A stretch of DNA of 64,000 bases from Paralithodes platypus (GCA_032716605.1 CM064519.1:32757423-32821422), one strand, 5' to 3'; numbered from the stretch's first letter, positions 32,205-44,973 are shown. The notes: a model not told the origin generated them from the letters alone. Translations and numbers: made by a program.

Positions 32205-33770
32205 GGGTAGTGGTAGGAGAGGAGGGGTAGTGGAGGAGGGGAGTAGTACAAAGGAAATCAAGCAACAACAGTTCTAGTGACCCTTCTAGGCTGCTTGTCC
32301 TCCAAAACACTGAGGATCAAGTGTCCAAACAGTGGTTTAGAGTGGGTAAGGGAACATTGGAAAGGGAACTACTGCCCTGGAACTAATGTCCGTGGCAGGA
32401 CTAGGAAGTTAGTAGGGGACATATGGGTTAGTAACTGAGGGGAGGATAAAATAAAGTTATTCATTTACAAACGCAGTCAGTCGCGGGTTTGATGCGAGAT
32501 ATTTGTCTAGGCGGAGTTTAAATGAATCAACGGTGCTGCAGTCTATAACTGCAACTGAAGTGGAGGAGGGGGAGAGATAGTGGAGGAGGGGAGTAGTGGA
32601 GGAGGGGGAGAGATAGTGGAGGAGGGGAGTAGTGGAGGAGGGGGAGAGATAGTGGAGGAGGGGAGTAGTGGAGGGGGGGGAGCAATAGTGGAGGAGGGGG
32701 GAGAGATAGTGGAGGAGGAGAGAAAGGAAGGGGGGAGGAGAGAAAGGAAGTGGGGAGGAGAGAAAGGAAGGGGGGAGGAGAGAAAGGAAGGGGAAGAGAG
32801 AAAGGAAGGGGAGGGAAGGAAGGGGGGAGGAGAGGAAGGAAGGGGGAGGAGGGAAGGAAGGAAGGGTGAGGGGAGGAAGAAAGGGGGGAGGAGAGAAAGG
32901 AAGGGAGAGGGAGGGAAGGAAGGGGGGAGGGAAGGAAGGAAGGGGGGAGGGAAGGAAGGAAGGGGGGAGGGGAGGAAGGAAGGGGGAGGGGAGGAAGGAG
33001 GAAGGAAGAGGGAGGGGAGGGAGAGGAAGGAAGGGGGGAGGAGAGGAAGGAAGAGGGGAGGAGAGGAAGGAAGGGGGAAGAGAGGAAGGAAGGGGGGAAG
33101 AGAGGAAGGAAGGGGGGAGGAGAGGAAGGAAGGGGGGAGGAGGGGAGGAGAGGAAGGTAGGGGGAGGTGACGAAGGAAGGGGGGAGGAGAGGAAGGTAGG
33201 GGAGAGGAGAGGAAGGAAGGGGGTGGAGAGGAAGGAAGGGGGATGGAGAGGAAGGAAGGGGGGAGGAGAGGAAGGAAGGGGGGTGGAGAGGAAGGAAGTG
33301 GGAGGAGAGGAAGGAAGGGAGGATGAGGAAGGAAGGAAGGGAGGATGAGGAAGGAAGGGGGGGATGAGGAAGGAAGGGGGAGGAGAGGAAGGAAGAGGGA
33401 GGTAGGGAGGGGGAGGAGAGGAAGGAAGGGGGAGGAGAGGAAGGAAGGGGGAGGAGAGGAAGGAAGGGGGAGGAGACTAAGGAAGGGGGGGGGTGGGAGA
33501 GAGGAAGAAATGGGGGGATGGGAGGAAGAGGGGTGGTGGGAGAGGAAGGAAGGGGGGAGAGGAAGGAAGGGGGGAGAGAAGACGAAAGGGGGAGAGAAAA
33601 CGAAAGGGGGAGGCGGAGGACAAAAATTAAAGGGAGAGTAAAGGAAGGAAGAAAGGAAGGAAGGAAGGAAGGGGAAGTTGGGAGAGGTAAGGAGGAACAA
33701 TGAGAGGGAGGTAAGATAGAAGGGAGGATAAGAGGCGGGAGGACAAGAGGGAGGAGAGAGAGTGGTAAGA
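32205..33770. repeat. Polypurine minisatellite (GGAGGA/GGAAGG), split by a LINE
   Basis: Begins with GTAGTGGAGGAGGGGA units at 32205-32247, broken by a LINE end, then resumes at about 32555. From about 32690 to 33720 the plus strand is almost only A and G, made of GGAAGGAAGGGGGGAGGAGA-like units. Frames of 448, 385, 196 and 160 residues are repeat translations. Confidence 0.95.
32248..32549 (-). mobile_element. CR1-like LINE 3' end, second copy
   Basis: About 300 bp nearly identical to 26938-27232, differing by a few bases and small indels. It has one copy of the terminal TACAAAGGA unit rather than a tandem run. It is inserted in the purine minisatellite and carries only the 3' UTR and last codons of the LINE. 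Confidence 0.9.
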
Positions 33771-33802
33771 TATAGTTTAAACTATACCCTTCAAAACCAG
33801 AC

Positions 33803-33872
33803 ATTATTAACGACGACCACCATGGCATATACATTATTAACGACGACCACCATGGCATATACATCATTAACA
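33803..33872. repeat. 31-bp tandem repeat, two and a half units
   Basis: ACATTATTAACGACGACCAC then CATGGCATAT repeats twice, with a third, changed start. Confidence 0.85.
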
Positions 33873-34936
33873 ATTACACATGATACCATAAATACAGTAC
33901 ATAGAACAATGCCTTCCTCACCATACCTCGAGATATGCAGAAGGCAGTAGGGCTGTGTCCATGTTATTTAGTCTCTCCCGCACTGGCGATATACTGTTGA
34001 TACCAAGACTTCACCGTTGTTCTGCTAATGATTCAAGACATCTCCCATCCTTCCAAGTCTTCACAATCCCGCGAGCACGCACACAATACCGCGAAAAACA
34101 CACAACAATCAAACAGTACTGTATACGCGCGGAGGCCGGCGAGAATGGACGGTGTGGGTAGCAGAGTGAGCTGTGATGGTGGGGTGGGGCAGTGGTGAGG
34201 GTGTGAGGGATGTCAACCTAACTCTCTCATCAACCTCCCTATCACTAACTAGATAACGGGATTTTAGTATAATTTGGCAACAATCTTAACGATGAATACA
34301 CTAATGGGATATATATTTACCAACTTAAGCATGCCTGTGATATCGTATATAGGAGATATATACATTAGGCCCTATAGGAGTGAATGGCTAGGATGTTGGT
34401 ACCCCTGTTCAGCTGGCCACGCTCGCAGCAACAACCAAGCTTATGTTGCGCTCTCATCCTTTATAACCCGAATTACAGGCTACGGGATAGAGCTCCTTAA
34501 CCAGTAAAGGAACTATTACACATTAATAGGACCCTTTCATCAATTCTAGAAATTCGGTTTTGCATATATGTAAACATTAATTGTATTGCAGATTAATAAC
34601 ACATTAATACGTAACTCGGCACCTGCAGCCTGTAGCTAGATGCGCCCTTTCGATTCTATCTACATTTGTCACTTTTCACAAACCTTCGTTTACGAGTTTT
34701 TAATGATTAAAGAAGACGCTAAAGGAAATACCAAGCTTAAGAGTTTTTGTTCATATGATCTTTCAGTTTACTTCAGTTAATATTAGACATATTAAGTTAA
34801 AAAGGCCTTATCGGACCAACCCATGATATTCTGATGCCTTTATGTTTGCGTTAGAGACGGAGGGTGGTGGGAGAGGAAGGGTGGTGGGAGAGGAGGATAG
34901 GCATAAATAATACATATATACAATCCTTAGAGATTA
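33873..34936. other. Single-copy stretch, no supported gene
   Basis: A CpG-containing part at 34060-34190 (CGCGAGCACGC, CGCGCGGAGGCCGGCG) could be a small CpG-rich element. Frames of 68 and 77 residues lack domains. Confidence 0.35.
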
Positions 34937-35190
34937 TATATGCCCCATTAGTTTTAAGGTTATGAAACGTTTGCCCCATTAATTTGGCTATTCTAAGACC
35001 TTTCATCTCATTTATTTGTAAATGTTAAGACCTTTCGTGTCATTTAGGTGTTGATATTTGCCAGGCAAACGATAGCGACCATGTATTGTGAATCGGCACT
35101 TGGCCAGATAATTTTTCTACCGAAAAAATGCACAAATGTATCTCGAAGGAGGGGTCTTGGGGGTATATATTTAAGCTTGAAGGAGGTCTT
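34937..35190. mobile_element. TTAA foldback MITE, family 2, copy G (eroded)
   Basis: Contains GCCCCATTAGTTTTAAGG, ACCTTTCGTGTCATTTAGGTG and CCAGGCAAACGATAGCG, then ATTTTTCTACCGAAAAAATG and AAGCTTGAAGGAGGTCTTAA, in family 2 order. Terminal GGGGA ends and flanking TTAA are not recognisable. The loop hairpin is degraded. Confidence 0.7.
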
Positions 35191-35236
35191 AATAGGAACG
35201 GCATAATGATACTAATACTAATATTAATAACAATAA

Positions 35237-36326
35237 TAGACGTGCCGTTTCACCCACAATCAAAACGGCATACCCAACTCTGCGATGGGTCACCATCATC
35301 ACTACTAGTCACTATCACCATTACTATCATCAACACTACTACTATTATAGTCATCACTACTACTCTTACCATCATCACTACTACTCTCATCATCACTACT
35401 ACTGTCATCATCACTACAACTTTCACCATCGTCACTACTACTCACCATCATCACTAATACTGTCACCATCATCACTACTGTCATCATTATCACTACAACT
35501 ATCATTGCTTGTCACCATCATCACTACTACTAGTACTGTCACCATCATATCTACAACTGTCATCATCATCACTGCTGTCATCATCACTACAACCATCATC
35601 ACTACTATTATCACCATTATCACTACAATTACCATCATCACCACTATTATCACCATTATCACTACAATTACCATCATCACAACTGTCATCATTATCACTA
35701 CAACTATCATCATTGCTTGTCACCATCATCAATACTATTATGACCATCATCACTACTATTAGTACTGTCACCATCATATCTACAATTGTCATCATCATCA
35801 CTACTATCATCATCACTGCTGTCATCATCACTACAACTACAACCATCATCACTACTATTATCACCATTATCACTACAATTAGAAGTTTGTGTGAAAATCC
35901 GTCGAACGGTCTAGGAGGAGTTTTAAGACAGACAGACGTCTCACCATTATCATCACATCTGTGTGATCTCTCTCTCTCTCTCTCTCTCACTCACTCACTC
36001 ACTCACTCTCTCTCAACTGACCCCACTAAATCCCCCTGTCCATGAACCATAACTTACCATTGGGAACTCTCTTTTAGGAAATAGGTTAGGGGGGGGGGGG
36101 GGCCTGAAAAGGGGGGGGGGGGGGGGGGGGGGGGTGAGAGGGGGGGGGGGGCAAAACATTTGTTTGGACCTAAGATCATAACTATTGCACAAATTCAAAA
36201 AATCTGTTTTTAATTACCGTCGCATTCACGCACCGAAGGTTCGTGTGAAGTTTGGTGAAAATCCGTCAAAAGGTCTAGGAGGAGTTCTCGGACGGACAGA
36301 CAGACAGACGACAGACAGACAGACAG

Positions 36327-36357
<31 letters not shown>

Positions 36358-36413
36358 TTTCGGTTAGCATGTACCACTATACGGGGGGCGATACCACTCT
36401 GCTTACGCAGAGT
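35237..36413. mobile_element. Composite element Q: same architecture as P, longer core
   Basis: Starts GTGCCGTTTCACCCACAATC and has the same CCCAACTCTGCGATGGGT. Its ATC/ACT tandem core spans about 35290-35880. A first partial copy of the GAAAATCCGTCGAACGGTCTA module with a short GACA tract follows at 35888-35937, then CT repeats, very long G-runs (36089-36151), then a second full module with a (GACA)n tract (36290-36357) and the same CTCTGCTTACGCAGAG end. The module is duplicated inside the element. Confidence 0.75.
36089..36151. repeat. Very long G-runs
   Basis: Three runs of about 14, 26 and 14 G separated by a few bases. Strong potential for quadruplex formation, and a likely place for assembly or base-call error. 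Confidence 0.9.
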
Positions 36414-37013
36414 TGATAAAAGAAAGAACAACAAAAGACAAAAAATTGTGTGTGTGTGCTCGCGCGCCATTAAAACAATTACATATTTATTACCCACGTG
36501 CATCGTCTACAAATGCACTTGTCATGTACGATTCCAGCAACCATGATAAAAACAAAAACTGTGCTTTAGATTTATGAAACGATAAATAGGAATTGGGTTT
36601 CTTACCCTCGTTCGATAAAAAACACAAATACAAACAAATCCCGGTACAAGTTTGAAAGCTTGGAGTGTCAGGAAATTCAGACACAGGTAAGACACAGGAG
36701 GACAAAACAGCAACTATAATTTGTTTGTAAACTAAGAAGAGCAAGATGAAGAGAGTGAAAAGTCACTAATACAAATTAAATAGCAATAAGTTGAAAAACA
36801 ACATAGCCAAGACAGAGAAAACCCTACACAGAGCAAAATTACGTGAGTGTATAGAGCAAAGCGAAGATAGGAATAAAACTACCACAATAAAATAACAAGA
36901 GGTAAACACAACAGAAAACCGGATAAGATCAATTACACTGAAAAAAAAGTGTAATTGTAAAGAAGGTATAGTAGAGAGAAAATGAGGGGTCTGTGAATTT
37001 GGTTAACAGGGGG
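36414..37013. other. AT-rich stretch, no gene
   Basis: A short (GT)n and CGCGCG at 36447-36467. Nothing recognised. Confidence 0.45.
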
Positions 37014-37017
37014 TTAA

Positions 37018-37152
37018 GGGAGCCCACCTCAATTTTTTCTCTTTCTGTCCCTCTCTTTGGCTTGTATCCATTCGGCACCCTTCAGCCTACTGTATTAAGA
37101 CGTTTACCCCCATTCAGGTGTCAATATTTTCCTGGCGAGCGGTAGCGAGCCA

Positions 37153-37212
<60 letters not shown>

Positions 37213-37434
37213 TTGTTTTGACAGCGAGCTAAATTTGTAAAGTTTTCAATAGAAAAATGTCTCCGGCGAAGCCGGATTTCTCCATACAATGCTGGCTCGG
37301 TATCGCTCGCCAGGAAGAAATCGACACCTGGATGGGGATAAACGTCTTAAAACAGTTGGCTGAATGGGGCCAAATGGATACAAGTCAGGGAAAGAGAGAA
37401 AACGAGAGAAAGATAAAAAAGCCGGTGACCCCTC
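37018..37434. mobile_element. TTAA foldback MITE, family 1b, copy H, with expanded (AT)n loop
   Basis: The left end is GGGAGCCCACCTC after TTAA (37014-37017). The right end is GCCGGTGACCCCTC before TTAA (37435-37438), so it is inverted relative to copies D and E. It is 417 bp because the loop (AT)n has grown to about 27 units (37157-37210). The hairpin TCCGGCGAAGCCGGA is intact. Confidence 0.92.
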
Positions 37435-37639
37435 TTAAAAAGGTCACTTGTATCAGATCACCCTCCTCTACCACGACCCCGCACAGGTGGCAATCACAAC
37501 CCTCCTCCTCGGCTTACTCAATTGTCTTCCTCCCCTCGTAAATCAACCACAATCAAGACGAATTATGCCGGCCTGGGAAGTGAGGTGTGTATAGGTGGCA
37601 ATCTGGGCCTACACTCGGGAAGGTGAGAGTCGGGTTTGA

Positions 37640-37860
37640 TGGTAGGGGTCGGGGGAAGTCATTCTTGATCGTGCCCCCCCCCCCCCCCCCTCCCTAACCA
37701 ATCAACCAACCAACCAATCAACCTCCGTGCCTTCGAGACCACAATCCCCTGCTCATATAATAATTAACTGGTCGGAGGAAGTCATTCTTGATCGTGGCCC
37801 CCTCACAAATCAACCAACCAAACTTTCTACCTTCGAGACCACAATCGTCTGCTCAAGTCA
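37640..37860. repeat. Tandem duplication, ~120-bp unit
   Basis: GGAAGTCATTCTTGATCGTG begins each copy (about 37654 and 37778). Both continue through AATCAACCAACCAA and CCTTCGAGACCACAATC to CTGCTCA and ATTAACTG. The first copy has a long C-run. Confidence 0.85.
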
Positions 37861-38160
37861 TCATTAACTGCTTAACTATGGGAGGAATTTTCATAGCTGT
37901 ATAAATTGTCCGTGTTAAATTAGGATTGAGCTATTTTTGCTGAAGGATTTACACGAAATTGATATTAATGGCGTGTAAATGTCATGTCTTCAATAAAATA
38001 TGTTCCACTTCTGCTTTTATATTATTTACCTGGCGAAAAGTCCTATCCCATTAGCAGCTGCTTTCTTGATAGATAATGACAGAATGCGAAACTATTGTAC
38101 CCCTTAGTTAACATTAATGCAACATATTCATAATGACTGCATTAACTATAAAACACCTTG
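37861..38160. other. AT-rich stretch, no gene
   Basis: Nothing recognised. Confidence 0.45.
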
Positions 38161-38199
38161 TGACAGTTGGGCAATACACAAAAGAGATATTATGAACGT

Positions 38200-38380
38200 T
38201 TCCCAATGTTAATGAAACAAAATTATTGTTCATCTTCGCCCAGACAGGAACAAACCTCACAAGCGAGTGCCGCATTCGCCTACTCTAATGATAAATTACG
38301 AATGCCCCCTTTCTCTTGGCCATTGTTCCTCCCTGTTATTCGTAATTCCCGATTTACATCTTAAAGGCTAGCTTATTCAC
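38200..38380. other. Candidate conserved non-coding island
   Basis: Repeat-free segment containing TAAATTACGAATGCCCCC and GTTATTCGTAATTCCCG, two homeodomain-type cores in opposite orientation about 50 bp apart. The 65-residue frame has no domain. Suggested by sequence style only. Confidence 0.2.
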
Positions 38381-39225
38381 ATTTTGCATCATCCTTATAG
38401 CATACTTACACGGTAAACACTCTCTCTCTCTCTCTCTCTAACCCCCCCTCCCTCCCACATTATCATCCCACGACCCATCTACATAAACATAATAATCAGT
38501 CTATCATAAATGTGCTTAGGGGTAGGAATAAATTACGTTCCAATGATATACAATCAAAGTCCTGGGAATAATAGACGATAGACATGCTACAGAAGACATA
38601 TAAATTAGCCACGAAGAGAGACGTTGGTGATAATTGTTCTTCCTTACAAGCCAGTGACAACTTTATTAGCTCTACGCAAACAAACACAAGAAAGGAACAT
38701 GCAATGGATATGAATGATTGGCAATCAATACTATCCCTGTCATAAAGTAAGTTTATTTATTTTGTATATTAGTTGTTTTAATATACAAGTACAAGGGAAC
38801 ACATGGTAACTTTTAGAAGAGTTAATTTTCCATGTAAGAAAAGTAAAATAATCACCCCAATCCAAAGTACATGTTTAACTACCTTAAAGTATGTTTTTAA
38901 TACAAACAAATACAAAAATAAACATCCATTTACGTTTTGTGAAATTCGTGTTATCAGTTAGGCAAATGTACATTTACATGTTTTCGTCTCGTATGCATGT
39001 ATAAGATGGGTTTAAAGAGGAAATAAATATATAAAAACATAAGATAAAGATGATGATGATGATGGAACCATAAGTACGGACAAGAATAATGTATGCTTAA
39101 AACAGTGATATATATTACACTCTAAATAAAAGTTGAGAAATCCTAAGCCTTAAGGAATCCATTAATCAGGCGAGCACTAAACCCGAGGCTCCAGTGTAAA
39201 CAAAGGTGCCACAATGAAGGTGCTG
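38381..39225. other. AT-rich stretch, no gene
   Basis: A short (CT)n at 38420-38439 and a (GAT)n at 39050-39064. Nothing recognised. Confidence 0.45.
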
Positions 39226-39440
39226 GTGGTAAAGGCGGGTGTCATACGAACGATTTTACCAGACATGTTCACTCCAATATCTTGTTAGCTAATAATTCGG
39301 GACTCTTCTGCACTGAATTCAGAATCTAAGATGAAGGCATTTTATAGTATGGGGTTGAATGATCTTAAAACATAATTTCTGAAGCTGTATGACTAGAATT
39401 GTCGCAAATACTAATATAGCGGTTGATCGTGTGACTCCCT
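39226..39440. mobile_element. Diverged GTGTCACACGAGCG-family MITE
   Basis: The left part TAAAGGCGGGTGTCATACGA then ACGATTTTACC, and the right part GTTGATCGTGTGACTCC, match the ends of the element at 28146-28346 with several changes. The interior differs. Confidence 0.6.
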
Positions 39441-40779
39441 AATAAGCCAAGAATGAGGGTCGGAGGAGTAGTAAGTCAGTCGTCAACGCTATCGTCGTCA
39501 TCAGTCGTCTTCGTTATCACTACCGTCATCACCGTGGTATGAGAAGGTAGGTGGTGGTGGTGGGTGGGTCTTGCTTAGCGAGACGCTTGTTTATTATAGG
39601 AACGTTCGTTCATATTCTAATACTAATTTTAGCCAATCTAACCAAGTTTAACTTGATATAACTTATCCCATGTCGATATAGATGTACAAAATCAATATAA
39701 ATTACAAATTACCAAGGCTGTATTATGTGTAAGTAGGGAGTCAATCAGAAATGAGGTGGCAGTGCCATTTGTACAACTACCCCATCTGGGTTGGTTTAAG
39801 AATACCATACTAGGTTGGACATGATGCAGAGTTGACTTAGCTGGTCCCTTGGTGGCTGTGTATTACACCTCTTGAGTTTGACTTTCTGTTCTTACAACCC
39901 TAACAAAAGATAAGTTTCTGTTTACTATCCCTGTCCTTAAGCCTCATTTCATTAACGAAATGGCGTTGTTGTTTTTATCCAACGTGCGTGGCTTTCTCAT
40001 ATCTAGGCCCATTTGATTTTGTTTGCAAACTTTAATAATATTTCTCTCTCTTCCTAGGATATTTTATCTCATGAATTTGCTAATGTTCTCGATTTCTTGT
40101 TCGCAAATGTTCCGCATTACTCTTCATCTTGACACCTTCATTGGTCTCCTTCTACAAGAGTCTGTATCTCTAAGATGTCTTATCATAGCCTGCGAAGAAG
40201 GGGGCGGTAGGGGTCACGGTGAGGGGGAATATAGCTCTCTCCACACAAAGAATGACAGATGGGCTGAGGGCAAGGGGGAACCGGAGAGGGGACGAGGAAG
40301 GGGATGAGGGATTAAGGTGGGCCCTGGTAGAGAGAGAGAGGGGAGGGGGGGGGGGGTTGTGGATTAATTATCATGCACCCGTAATTAATGGTAATCCCCA
40401 AGATGCCCTGAGGTATTAACTGTATCTCCAGAAGCCCCTTGGACTCGGCGAAGGGGGCTGAGATGAAAAACAAGCCACACACAGATTCACCGACTAGCAT
40501 TCAGCATTTCTGAACCATCTGGATAATTTATTGTGTTGATATACACTATTTTTAAAGAGGCTTGAGATGGAAAAACATGTATATTATTTATTAAGCTTGC
40601 AATATAACTAAATTAACTCGGAAGCTTAGTGTATATCGATATAATGTTAGGCTTCCATCTGATCACGTTTGAAGACAATGAGGTGTAGGGAAATGGTGGA
40701 GTAATACTGGGGTTAATGTTTTGTGGCTTACTACATATATAGAAGTATTGATCAACTATAGATAATTAAAACAGCATAG
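39441..40779. other. Single-copy stretch with G-rich patch
   Basis: GTCATC-type trinucleotide words at 39490-39535; GGAGGGGG runs at 40320-40357. 40375-40500 is repeat-free (CCGTAATTAATGGTAATCCCC, ACTCGGCGAAGGGGGCTGAG) and could be a conserved non-coding element. No gene supported. Confidence 0.3.
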
Positions 40780-41110
40780 TTAAAAAAGGAAAACAAATAT
40801 GAAAGAATGTATTCTTGAGGAAACTATGAAAGACAAAGGATGTGGAAGGTACACTGAGTAAAAATTATGAAAAAGTACATCGAAGTGGAAATGAAAAAGG
40901 CACAGTGGACAAGAAGAGGGAGCAAGAGGAGAAAATAGAGTGAGAGTTTAAGGAGGAAGATAGGTAGGATTAACGTGTATATAGAGAGAGCACCTATGAC
41001 GAAGGAGACACAAGGAGACTATACAAGGAGGTCCAAGGGTGGGTTGTGATGAACGAGCACTCCAATGTTTATATCAGGAGGATGGATGGTGCGTGAGGAG
41101 GAGGAGGACC
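40780..41110. repeat. Purine-rich low-complexity tract
   Basis: The plus strand is strongly A+G biased with loose GAGGAAGA words and no strict period. It looks like decayed GA repeat. Confidence 0.6.
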
Positions 41111-41835
41111 TGGGCTGGTGAGGATATTAAGGTCCCAAGAGGTGTGTGGGGGCCTGTCACGACCTACTTGCTTGTCGTAGAGTTACATAATTGAAACAAT
41201 TACGACATGGCATCTCCCTGTAATAGTCGTATCTTCAGATTCAATATCGAAATGATCGTGCTAGCAATATGCAATCCATTATATTGTAGTCTATTAATAG
41301 ACTTGTGGCCTAATTCATAAATCTCTGCACACTAGATTTTGTTTGGCGTTGCATGACAAAGCTGACATGAAAACATTACCTCTTATACAATGGAAAATAA
41401 GTACCAAAACCATTCTGCAACTAACTCAACTACCATAAAGTTTCCGTCATACCAAATATTGTTAGTAACTCTTTACATTTCCAACCAACAAGGTAACCAA
41501 TTCAACCACCTAAAGATGCAATCTTACCAACTATCCTTACCTCTTTCAGTTATCATTACCACTGTTTCGCACTGCCATTTCAGCCCACATCAACAATAGC
41601 AACCATCCACCACAACTATTGCCGACTACGCACTAGCATCCACCACTATCAACCCCAACCATATCCGACCACATAACAACAGCAGCCACCATGGCAACCA
41701 CAACCTCACCTTCAACCTATAGGCAACCGGGGGGCCAAAATTACGAACGATCAGGTTGCCGGCCAAGACCCATTAATCACTATCAGTCGCGAGTTGCAAG
41801 CCCCGAGATTTCCAGTTTGACAGACGGCATTCATC
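41111..41835. other. Mixed single-copy and AAC/CCA-rich sequence
   Basis: 41390-41715 is rich in CAAC/ACCA words. 41730-41830 contains CGGCCAAGACCCATTAATCACT and could be unique or regulatory. No gene. Confidence 0.35.
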
Positions 41836-42600
41836 ATCTTTTTCAGGGTGGGAGAGGGTGCGTGGGAGGGTAGTGGGGAATAGGGAAGGATGGGGAGGAA
41901 CTGCGGAGAGTGAGTGGGAAGAGATGGACATGAGAAGGGTTGGATAGACAGTAATGAGGGTGTGAAATGAATAGGATGCTAATGAGGAGGGAAGTGATGG
42001 AGAGAAATAGGGAGAGTAAGTAGAAATTATGAAAATAAGTAAGGAAGAGATGAGGAGGAATGGGGAACATTCTCAGAATGCAAATGGGCAGAGAAGGGAT
42101 GTGTATGAAAGAGAAAAGCTGGTATATGGAGAAAAATTAGAAAATGGGATTAGAAGGACATGGGATGTCATAAGATGGAAAACATAGGATACAATAGCGT
42201 AGGGATTGGACATAGGATAGTGAGTGCATGGGGGGGGGGGATATTGGGTGTGGGAAAAAAAAATAGAACAAAATAATATAGACGTATGAGAACAGCGAGT
42301 GAGGTCGAGGAAAATAGGAAGGCATGGGAAACAAATGGATACTGAGATTGTGAAAAATAGAATATGATAGATTTGTGTCTGGTGAAAATACTGTATAGGG
42401 GTAAGAGGCAGAGATAACTATGGGAGAATAAATGAAGGAGTGAAATGGAGGCAAAGTTATGAGGAAGCAACTGGTAATGGAATGGGTCGAGAGGGGAAGG
42501 AAGAATGAAGACGAGAGGTATTGTAGTGGAGTGTTGTCGAATACGAGAGTTGATTGAAATGGAGAATGAAGAATTAACACGGAAAAGGAAAAACGTAATA
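41836..42600. repeat. Purine-rich low-complexity tract
   Basis: The plus strand is strongly A+G biased with loose GGAGAGA and GAAATGGAG words. The minus-strand frames of 147 and 100 residues are Ser/Phe/Leu/Pro-rich translations of this tract. Confidence 0.65.
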
Positions 42601-42620
42601 TGAGTAAATGAATATATTAA

Positions 42621-42821
42621 CCCTTTGCAGATTATGACGCATTTTGACAGTTTATTCTGGTAATCATTTGACGATTTTATACAGCTTAGAAAGGATCTGT
42701 GGGAGTTAAAAAGGTAAAGACTATCTCAATTAAACCTCTAACTTCCATATACCCTTCCCATTCTTAATAAATAATATAATGAGCAAACAGAAGATAAATA
42801 ACTAATCGTATCTTCTAAGGG
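42621..42821. mobile_element. CCCTT-family TTAA MITE, copy with matched TTAA flanks
   Basis: 201 bp between TTAA at 42617-42620 and 42822-42825. The left end CCCTTTGCAG is followed by GACGATTTTATACAGCTTAG AAAGGATCTG; the right end is TCTTCTAAGGG. The TTAACCCTTTG start is like many piggyBac-type ends. Confidence 0.72.
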
Positions 42822-42825
42822 TTAA

Positions 42826-43560
42826 AAGGGAACAAAGCGAACGTGAGAGATATTATGAACAACAAAGAGAGAACATAGGAAGGATGGAGGAACACAGTGG
42901 ATATATAAGAGGAGGAGGGAGAAGGAAAGGAAGGGGTACGTGAGTGATAAAATGGAGAAGAGAAACATGAAGGGTGGATAAATAGAACAATGGAAGGATG
43001 AAGAGATGAAATTAATATGGAGCAGAAAAGGGGTAACAGGTTGTGTGAAGCAATAACACAAATACACAGCAGGAAAGGAGAGTGAACAAATGGGACAGAG
43101 ACAAGAACACATAAGAGAGGAAAGGAAGGATAAAGGAATATGATGAATACAAAAATGGTTCGGAAGGATAGTGAGATAAAGCTGAGATTGAACAAAAAAC
43201 AGTGAAATATGGAGGATACAGAAGAAATAGGAATGGAAGGACTGAATGAAGAAGGAAAAAAGAAGGATAGAAGAAGAAGGAAGCATGGACAAGGACAGAT
43301 GGTGGAGTAAAGCCAATCTGGAAGAGAAAGGGGAGGCAGGAAACCGAGGAGAGGACGGAGGAATAAAGGTTAAGAAGGAAATAGAAGGAATTAAACGATA
43401 AAGTGTAATTAAGAAGAGAGAAGATCAGAGGGGGAAGAAACGAAAGGGACGGAGATAAAGACTAAGGAAAAGAAGGAAGGAGAGAATAAACAAGGAAGCA
43501 TGAAGGAATATAATAACTAAGGAAGGGGGAGAGAAGGAAAGGAAAGGGGGGCAGGGGGGT
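42826..43560. repeat. Purine-rich low-complexity tract
   Basis: The same A+G bias as before the MITE at 42621, which suggests the MITE inserted into one continuous purine tract. Minus-strand frames of 126 and 164 residues are artefacts of it. Confidence 0.65.
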
Positions 43561-44025
43561 AACTTTGGCCATGAATCAAGCCCTCGGGTCTCTCTGAGTG
43601 ATGTTAATAATAATAATAGTATCAGTGGAGGTGATGGATGGCTGGGCTAGGCAGGTTCCACTCTCCTCTTAATTATATAAGTGATAATAATTAAATAGTC
43701 GAGGGTTGATGATGATGATGGTGGTGATGATGGTGATGATGATGAAAATTATGATGCTGATGTTTATGATATTGACTAAGGTGAGGGAAACAAGATAAGC
43801 TATGACAATTATGAACTTATAATACATCTTAATTTTCAATATACTAGTAACATGAATGCAAATAAATTATAACGAGGTGGATACTACTAAGACGGTTCAT
43901 TATTTCGGAAATCAATTGTACAAAATAAGGTCCATGTTATACTAAAATATATATTATATACCAGTACGTTCAACCTCCTTTGAAGATGTTGGTGCAAATC
44001 ACTTCGAAATTCCTGTGTGTGTATT
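43561..44025. other. Single-copy stretch with (GAT)n
   Basis: (GAT)n with GGT variants at 43707-43745, otherwise AT-rich. Confidence 0.5.

Positions 44026-44060
<35 letters not shown>
44026..44060. repeat. (GT)n microsatellite
   Basis: About 15 GT units. Confidence 0.95.
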
Positions 44061-44062
<2 letters not shown>

Positions 44063-44177
44063 AGTGGGTGTGTGTTTTCACAGGTGTGAGTTCGCATGAA
44101 ATGTGCAAGAAAAACGAATATTGTCTTAATTGATGACTTAATTACTTAAATACCATCAGCTTGAGCAGTTTAATTTG

Positions 44178-44969
<792 letters not shown>

Positions 44970-44973
44970 TTAA

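Noticed and set aside
32527..33873. Open frames of 448 and 385 residues (minus) and 196 and 160 residues (plus)
   Set aside because: They are translations of the purine minisatellite (Pro/Ser/Leu on one strand, Gly/Glu/Arg/Lys on the other); all frames stay open because the repeat has no stop codons.
42137..43316. Minus-strand frames of 100-164 residues rich in Ser, Phe, Leu and Pro
   Set aside because: Products of the purine-rich tract on the plus strand; several overlapping frames are open at once.
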